Assembly (NCBI GenBank): GCA_008729055.1
Contig: SDUX01000007.1
Location: 248,001 to 312,000 of the forward strand
Reading direction: 5' to 3'
Length of the DNA: 64,000 bases
From: Pyropia haitanensis
Lineage: Eukaryota > Rhodophyta > Bangiophyceae > Bangiales > Bangiaceae
The first letter of the stretch is position 1; every line of letters begins with the position of its first letter. The notes under the pieces are model-generated. The model ran no database searches and was not told the origin of the DNA. It saw nothing but the letters and a program-made list of their open reading frames with translations. The translations under genes were made by a program, and so were the position numbers. Below, piece after piece: positions 56,712 to 64,000 of this stretch.

Positions 56712-59700
56712 TCACGTGGAGCGGCGGTCCGGCTTCCCCCCCCCCCCCCACCTCCCCCCCCCGCGGGCGGGCCCCGTCCCCCCCCCTTCCACGAGCGTCG
56801 GCGCCGACGCGTTGCGGCGGGGCAGGTAGGCCGCCATGCGGCCCGAGGACAGGGACCCCCCCCCCCCAAAGTCCGACAGCGTCCGCGACGGCGCCCGCTG
56901 CCCGACCGCCGCCAGCCGCAGCGCTCCCCCGACGGGTCCCTGCACAAAAGAGCGGACGGGCGCCTCGAGCGCGCCGGGCCGGTACGGGTGGCCCGCGGTC
57001 AGCCGCGCGAGCGCCGCGACGGTGGCAATGACGGCGGCGAGCTCTACGACCGCGGCGGGGGGGAGCGTCGCCATCAGCGCCGACGTCTCGACTGAGCTCA
57101 GCCGCATGACGCCGGGGGCGGGCGGCGCCGCCGGCGTGCCGCCGGCGTCAAAGGCCAGGGGGGGGGGGGGGACGCGGGGGGGGGGGGGGGGGAAGGAGCG
57201 TGCCACCCGCGCCGCCGCCACCACCCATGGCGCTCACGCCGCCGCCGCCGCCGCCGCCGCCGGCCGCGGTCCCGCCGACGGCCGCCCCCGCCGCGGCAGC
57301 TCCGCCCGACGACCGCCGCGCCGACGCGGCCGCCGCGTGCGCGGCGAGCAGCGCCGCGGTCTCCGCCTCGCCAAACAGCAGCGGCTCACCGCCGGCAGCC
57401 AGGTCCTCGCCGCCGCCCAGCCCGCCGAGGCCGTTGAGGAGACCCCGCAGGCCGTCGCTGCCGCCGCCCTTCCCATCGCCGCCGCCGCCGCTGCCGCCAC
57501 TGCCACCGCCAACACCACCGCCGCCGCCACCGCCACCGCCACTGCCACCGCCGCCGCCGCCGCCGCGGAGGCCAGCTGACCGGGGCCGGCCGTGGCCGCG
57601 GGTGCGCCCACCCGCAGGGCGGAGCCCCGCCCCCCCCCATCCCCCCCGGCGGTGGCGTCGCCCGCCTCGGCCGCCGCCGCCGCCGCGGACCGCGCCGCCG
57701 CGTACACGCGGTGCATGCGGAGGAGCGCGCGGAGGGAGAGCGCGGCGCTCAGCTGCGCCGCCGTCGCTCCGTACCGGTGCGCAACGTACGCAGCGTGGGC
57801 GGCGAGGACCGCGTTCTCGCCGCCCACCGCAAGCACGTACGCGACGAGCGACTTGGCGGCGATGCCCAGCCGCGGCGGCGGCCCGCCGCTGAGGAGCACC
57901 GCGGAGATGGTGTAGGTGAGGGCGCGTACCGCTTCGGGGGAGCGCACCCGGGAGAGGTACTCGGGGTAAAAGCCCGCCGCGTCGCGCAGCTGGGCGGCCG
58001 CCTCGGCGGCCGCGTCCCCGCGGTAGGGATGATGGGCGGACGTATGGGCGCCAGAGGGGGGCGGCGGGAGCGGCAGCCCGCCCGCATCACCGATGGAGCC
58101 GTCCATGCCCAGAGAAGGGGACACAACCAGCCACGCAGCAGACAGCTTGCGCAGCCGTCGGGCAGCCTGCAGCGCCGACAGCGGGGCGAGCACGCCCTTG
58201 ACGCCGCCGCCGCCGCGGTGGTCCGAGGATATGGCGACCTTGCCGCCGCCGCCACCGCCGCCGCCGCCGCCACCGCCGCTGACGCCGCCACCACCACCCA
58301 CACGCCGGCGGTGGCGCCCAAACAGGTGGCGCCCGCCGCCGGCACCGGCGCGGTGGCGCCCGCCCTCGCTTGCCGCCAACGCCGACGCCGCCGCCGTCGT
58401 CGACGCGCTACACGCCGCATCGTCGGCACCACCACCGCGACGCCGACCGCCGCCGCCTCGATAGTCGGCCCCACCGGCCGGCGCGCGCGATGGCATGGCG
58501 AGCAACTCCTCGGGCGCGCTGTGATGGAGGTACTGCCCCGTCGATGACGCCGCTGCCTTGGCGTGCCCGCCACCGCCATCGCCGCCACGGTTGCGGCCGC
58601 GGTGGCCACGCTTGGACTTACCACCGCCTCGACCACCACCGCCGTCGTCGGCAGAGTCCTGCTCCCCCCTATCAACGTCGTCGCCAAGGTCCAACCCGAG
58701 GAGGGAGTGCAACGTGGACGTAAAGCCCGTGAAGGTCACCATCAGCACCAGCTGGTGGAGCTTTTCTGGCGGCAGGTGTCGCTCCGCCTCTCGCCGTATG
58801 TCGAGCGTTAGCCGATGGGGAAACGCCGCGCAAGCCGCGGCAAAGCGCACCGCGGCGACCACCGCGGGGTCCCGACCCGACCGGCCGGCGGCCGCCGATG
58901 ACCCGAGCGCCGCAAACGAGGAAGACGAGGTGGTGGTGGTGTGCACACCGGCGCGGGGAATTGGCCGGCGGCCGCCGTTGGCCGACGCAGTGGCATCAAG
59001 GATGAGCGCCCGCAGGCGTGGCCCAATGCCAAACCCAGCGTCTACAGCCGGTACGCCCAGCATCGGCACGGCGAGGCACGCCAGCGCCTGCGCCGCGGGC
59101 GGCCAGATTAATAGGAAAGGGAGCGGCGGCACCGGCGGCGCAAGGCCATTGCCAAGGCGAGCGGACAGCTCCGCCAGCGGCCCGTACCCAAGCGCCCGCA
59201 CCGTCGAGGACGGGACCGTCCAAGGGCGAAGGCGGGCAGCGAGCGCGGCCGACGCGTCGGGCTGGACGTACGTCTGCAGGCGGCGCACGAGGGCGTCCTC
59301 GGCGGCCGTCTCCGCAGCCGCCGCTGCCGCGGCAGCGGCAACGCGGGTGGCGGCTTCGTTGGCGGCGGCCTCTTCCCGCTCGACAGCTTGCGCGATGCGG
59401 TCGGCCTTGGACGGGGACGTCAGGCGCGTCGCGCCGCGGCCGTCCGTGTCGGTGACGGCGGCGGCATGGTCGGCAGACGCCCCCGACCGTCGGCGGACAG
59501 ACCATGGCCGGTGCCGCACGGACCAGTCGTCCGCGTCCTCCCAGCGGTCGTGGTCGTCATCCGCGGCCTCATCCTCGTCCTCCCCTTCGGCGTCAGCGTC
59601 CTCGTCGGCCGCCACGTCCGCAACGCCACGAACGAGCCGCAGGTCAAGCGTGGCACTGCCGCCGCTGCCGCCGCTGCTCCGGGGAGACCGTGCGGTGGGG

Positions 59701-62700
59701 CTCTCTACTCCTTCCGGTGGCGGCAGCTCACGGTCCGCGAGGAGGGGCTCCACGGAGAGTAGGGCAGGTAGTGCCGAGGCAGCGATGAAGCCCGCACCAA
59801 CAGGGCCGGCATCAGGGTCCTCCTCCTCGTATTGACTCCCATCGTCGCTGCAGACATCCGGTTCATAGCTGTCGTCGTCGTCGTCGTCAAAGTCAGGCGC
59901 GTCCCCGGCAGGCAGCGCGTCGTGCAGCGGTAGCAACAGGGAGCGAAACGAGACGCGGGAAGGAGGCGGAGAAGAGGTCCGCCGAGGGGCGGGCGAGCTT
60001 GGCCACCCGGCAGCCTCGACCACCGCGGACGACGGCCGGGGGAGCACCGGATGGGGAGCCGGTGCTTCATGACGAGAGTCGTGTGCTGCACGCCTTGCAG
60101 CTGGACGGGGATTTGACCGCCCGTCAGACGCCCGCCGCGCCTTGGATACCGCCGAGGCCGTCTCCGCGGCGTCGCTGCCCGCTGCTGCAGCCACCACCGC
60201 ATCTGGCCCAAGGGCGTCGCCATCAGGGGGTGGCGACGGCTTTGAGAGCGTCCGCCGGGCAGGGGAGGCCGCCTTGGCCGTCTCGGCTGGTCTGGCACGA
60301 GCGTCGCCATCAGGCGGTGCCAACGTCTTCGAAGGCGTCCGCCGGGCAGGGGAGGCCACCTTGGCTGTCTCGACTGGTCGGGCACGTGCGTCGGCATCGG
60401 GCGGTGCTGACGGCGACAAGGGCGTCCGCCGCGCAGGGGAGGTCACCTTGGCCGTCTCAGCCTGCTCGAGCGCCTGTACTGCCTCGGCCACAGCCAACGG
60501 CGCCCACGCGGGCGGACGTGGTTCGGCCCTCCGAGCTGCTGCGACGGACGCCGTCTGGCGTGGCGCAGGGAGGGCAGCCGCGGGAGGGGCTGGCACAGAT
60601 GATCCGCGGGCGGTCTCGAGAGCCGTTGCGTCCGTGGCTTCATCACCCCCACTGGCTGCGGCTTGCCCGGCGCGTTCCCCTCCTCGACCAGCCCACTTGG
60701 TGTCCTCTGCTGCATGGTGGCCCGTGCCGGCCTGTGACGGCCGCACACTGGATGGCGCTGGCCGTGCCTTACGCGTCGAGCGTCTCCCGGGCCGCGCCGC
60801 AGCAGCTGCAGATGGGGTGGCCGGCGGCGGCGGGGTCTTGGGCGCTGGCCGCCGACGCGGCCGCCGCTCAGTCCCATCCGCGTTGCGAGACATGGACCGT
60901 GGGCGAGAAAACTCGGCCGACCGCGAGCGCGGCAGCCGCTGCCGTGGCGTGCTGTTGGCGACGGCTGGTGACGGTGGCTTCAGCAGCGGCTGCCGTGACG
61001 CCAGCGACTGCGGCAGCGATGCGGACGATGGCAGCGGCAGTGGCGGCACGGGTGGTGGCGCCTCTGGCGCGGAGCGCTTCGCGTCGACATCCGATGCCGG
61101 TGGCCGCAGCGGCGCTGCCAGAGGTCCGTCAACGACCGCTGCCAAGTGGGTGGCCGCTGCCACCAGCGTCGGTGGCACAGCAGAGGGAGGTATCTCGACA
61201 CGGCTGCCGCTGCTGTCGCCAGACGTCGACGCTCGCCGTTGTGACGCCCGTGGCGGCTTCGTCCCATCAGCGCCCGGCGGGAACGCAGTGCAAGGCACGT
61301 CGGCGTTGCCCTTCTCCCCCGGGGGCGCTTCCACCGGTGGCGGCGCTGGTGGTGCTCGCTCGGCGCGGACGCCACCCACCTTGCCATCTAGAACAGCTGG
61401 CGTCGTGGCCGTCCGTGGCGGTACGTCGGAAGCGCTCGTCGATGGCCGTCGCCGTGGTGACTGCGACATCCGACGAACGGTCCGCCGCGACTTCCGGTGG
61501 GTGTTGGACGGTGGTGCACAGTCTTGCGCACCTGGGGTGGTGGGCCTTGGCCCAGGAGAGCTCGCGGGCGCCTCCGACAAAAGCGCCTCGCCGCCGACCG
61601 ACGCGACCACGGCGGCGGCGACGGTGCTCTGCGCTGCCGCGGGCGCAACAAACTCTGGCAGCTGCACCCGTGGCGGTCGTGGTTCCCGCTCCTCTTTTGG
61701 CACGCTCTCCACGCCCGGCGAGGTAGGTGTGCCACGAGGCTCTCGCTTGAGCGACGCGGCCGGCCGGGTTTCCGCCGCCACCGGCACCGCCGTCCGCGCC
61801 ACTGCTGGTCGGTCCGACCGGCCCTGCGCGTGTGACCGTACTGGCGGCACAAGGCCAGCCGCGCCTCCCTTTCCAGCGGAGACGCCCAGCACCGGAAGGC
61901 TTCGGAAGCTCGCGTCCATGCCCCCACCGCTGCCTTGCCGCAATGGTGGCGGCGGTGACACTGGCGGCGTCGACGAAGGTGCGAGTGCTGGGCCCGACAG
62001 ACAACGGCTCGCCAGGTCCGACAGGGACGCTGAGAGGTCCTCCTTGCTCCGCCGGTGGGCAAGAACCGGGGTGTGCGTCGGCACGGAGCGAGGACGGGGA
62101 GGGGCGTTGAACGACGCGCCTTGGCCGCCGTTGCCCCCACCCTCACCGCCTGGCTGTAGAACGTCTTGGATGGCTGGCTCGGCAACGAGGGCGGAATTGC
62201 CGCGCCGGCGCCGCGGCGTGTCCTCCGTTGCACCCGGTGGAGGACCCACCGAAGGACCCGTTGAGCCGTGCGGCGTCTGCGGCGTGGCCCCACTCTCGGA
62301 GGGGGACGGCGCCGCAGCGGAAGCCACCCGCCCACCGCTGCCGCTGACCGCCGCGCGCAAACGCCGCAGAGCCGACGGTCCGTGCCGCCCACCGCCGCCG
62401 CCGTCCAACCCAGAGGAGGGGGCGGCCGCTCGAAGCGGTGAGAGGAACGTTGCCTCGGAGCGGGAGCGCCCGCGGTGGAACCACGAGGGCGGCGCCGCTG
62501 AAGCCGTCGTTGAGCCTGCTGCTGCGGGGGAAGCCTGCGACCGCCCCGGGCGTGGCGGTGCCGACGTCTGTGGCGGGACGCGCGCCGCACGGTCAGCGGG
62601 GGGTGGCGGCTTTCCGGCCGGCGGCGGCGGCCGAGGAGGCGGCTCGGTCTTGGGGGACTGCGCCTCCCCGGCGGCCGTCGTCGCCCCTGCCTTTGGCGCC

Positions 62701-63689
62701 ACCGCTGCGGCGGGCGCGCCCGCCCCAGACGACGGTGGCTGCTGCTCAGCGGGCGGGCGGCGATGCAGCCAGGTGGTCGAGCCGCTCCGGTGGCCGTGTC
62801 GGCCGGGCGCGTCTTCGGGAGTACGAAACGGGGGCTGGGGCGGCGACGGTGGTGGCGGGGAGCGGCCAGACGGCTGCGGTGATGGCTGCGCCGCCCCTGA
62901 CAATGGTGCCGCGACGGGCGCGGCGGCAGCGGCCGCCCGATCGCGCCCCACAACCCCGCCGCGCACCCGAGACGGCAGCCAGCTTGCCGTAAACGCCCGA
63001 CGTAGCGTCCCGACGCCGCCCGCTGGGGCCGCACGGCCGCGGCGCCCGGTGGACGTCCCCGCCGCCGGGGCGGCGGCGTCGCCACGCTCAGCGTCCGCGG
63101 CGCCGCCCGTGACGTGCCCCGCTGCGGCGCGCTCCGCCTTGGTGCGTGCCGCGGGCGCGTCCGCCGCGGCCGGCGGCGGCGTGTCGCGCCCCTTGCCACC
63201 GCCGCCAGCCTCGTGCGACGGCCGCCGATCGGTGGCGGCCAAGCTCACGGCCGACGGCCGGGGCAGCGCCCCCCCCCTCGCCCCCGCCTCCTCCTGCGAC
63301 GTGAGCGTCCACAGAGACGGCGTCGCGGCGGTGCTGCCCGACCCGCTGGTGTCGGTGACGAGCGAGTCAGGCACGCCAAGGTCGGCTTCAAAGTCGGCCG
63401 CCGGCGCGGCCCCGCCAGTCGCGCCCGACGCGCCGGGGCGCATCTTGAGGGCGGGCGACAGGCGCCACAGGCGGGTGAGCGACGAGTAGGACGTGTCCGA
63501 ATCGGCCGGGGGGGCGTCTGCCGGCCGGCCGCTGCCAGAGAGGGGTGGCGTCCCGCGTGAGGAGCGGCGCAGGCGGAGCGAGAGACGGTTGCGGTCCGAG
63601 CCGCTACTTCGATCGGCACCACCACCGCCCTCTGTGCCGCTGCCGCCATCCTGGCCGCTGCCGCCATCCTGGCAGCTGATGCCACCGCC

Positions 63690-63720
<31 letters not shown>

Positions 63721-63923
63721 CGGTTGCCACCGCCGCCACCGTCATCATCTCCGCCGCCACCGCCTTCTCCACCGCCACCACCTCCACCGCTGCCGCCACC
63801 GTCGCCACCACCGCCGCTATCACATCCCCCGCCGCAACCTCCGCTGCCACCGCCGCCATCTCCATCGTCTGGCTTGGCGCGTCCGCCAGGGACACGTGGT
63901 GGACGAGGCGGCGGTGACTTCAT
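56712..63923 (-). CDS. Giant low-complexity protein with C-terminal AhpD/CMD-like domain
   Basis: ATG at 63923. From there to about 57650 a single frame runs for some 2090 codons. Residues 1-1400 are Pro/Ser/Ala/Arg-rich with a poly-Gly stretch and many S/T-P sites, including three 29-residue repeats. The ordered part starts at about 59340 (ALVRRLQTYVQPDASAALAA). Helical blocks follow: VRFAAACAAFPHRLTLD..LPPEKLHQLVLMVTFTGFTSTLHSLLGLDL (58880-58690) and ALTYTISAVLLSG..ENAVLAAHAAYVAHRYGATAAQLSAAL (57930-57745). The second resembles the AhpD/carboxymuconolactone-decarboxylase core (..CxxC..AAH....GAT..ei..AL) but lacks the Cys pair, so peroxidase activity is unlikely. The frame then changes at G runs near 57640 and 57160-57192 and continues as ETSALMATLPPAAVVELAAVIATVAALARLTAG to a stop at 56712. 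Function unknown. Confidence 0.6.
60214..60474 (-). repeat. Three 87-bp tandem repeats inside the giant gene
   Basis: Units start at 60214, 60301 and 60388, with exact 87-bp spacing and high similarity. On the coding strand each gives 29 residues of the form ETAKVxSPARRTPSK..PPDGDARARP, with SPARRT in every copy: basic Ser/Thr-Pro sites that could be phosphorylated by proline-directed kinases. The period is a multiple of three, so copy number can change without breaking the frame. Confidence 0.85.
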
Positions 63924-64000
63924 AGCTGTTCCGGACCCTGGCGTGCCTTTGCCACGCCGTTCGCCGCTGCCACCTGCATCGTTGCCGGCCGATGTAGTGC

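Noticed and set aside
63680..63850. CCGCCA/CCACCG-rich block as a candidate CRISPR or satellite array
   Set aside because: It is the poly-Gly coding stretch of the giant minus-strand gene; no regular repeat-spacer structure exists anywhere in the window.

Overview
The window is nuclear DNA of a eukaryote, most likely a GC-rich photosynthetic alga. A bangiophyte red alga (Porphyra/Pyropia type) fits best, but this is inference. Three genes have clear GT-AG introns. Coding regions have very high GC at third positions and long poly-Ala, poly-Gly and poly-Pro tracts. A plastid-transit-like N-terminus reads off the left edge, and the encoded elongation factor 2 looks red-algal to me.

The left 24 kb is a transposon-rich block. 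It holds two 175-bp MITE copies (the second lies at 29.9 kb), a foldback hairpin and a dispersed repeat in two inverted copies. A PIF/Harbinger transposase gene (5238-14054) is split by a 7.4-kb Ty3/gypsy chromovirus (5562-12927). The chromovirus has 861-bp LTRs differing by one base and a 5-bp target duplication. It carries an extra tandem zinc-finger frame in its leader and a textbook -1 frameshift signal between gag and pol. Next comes a long inverted-repeat element (15472-18183) whose left arm was hit by a 483-bp Harbinger-type MITE, then a decayed Crypton-like tyrosine-recombinase element on the minus strand (20518-24269).

From about 27 kb rightwards host genes dominate: a cysteine-rich secreted protein (+), a Cu/Zn superoxide dismutase (-), an unidentified Ala/Pro-rich protein (+), a DHX57-like UBA/RWD/DEAH helicase (-), the mitochondrial phosphate carrier (+), a HEI10-like RING/coiled-coil meiotic protein (-), a membrane RING-H2 protein (-), a degenerate 60-bp tandem repeat, a type II membrane protein with a deacetylase-like domain (+), elongation factor 2 (+), and a giant low-complexity protein with an AhpD/carboxymuconolactone-decarboxylase-like C-terminus (-). 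The genes form no operon or shared pathway.

Several host genes change frame exactly at long G or C runs. This points to homopolymer length errors in the assembled sequence rather than to pseudogenes. Genes without such runs (EF2, phosphate carrier, gypsy pol) are clean.
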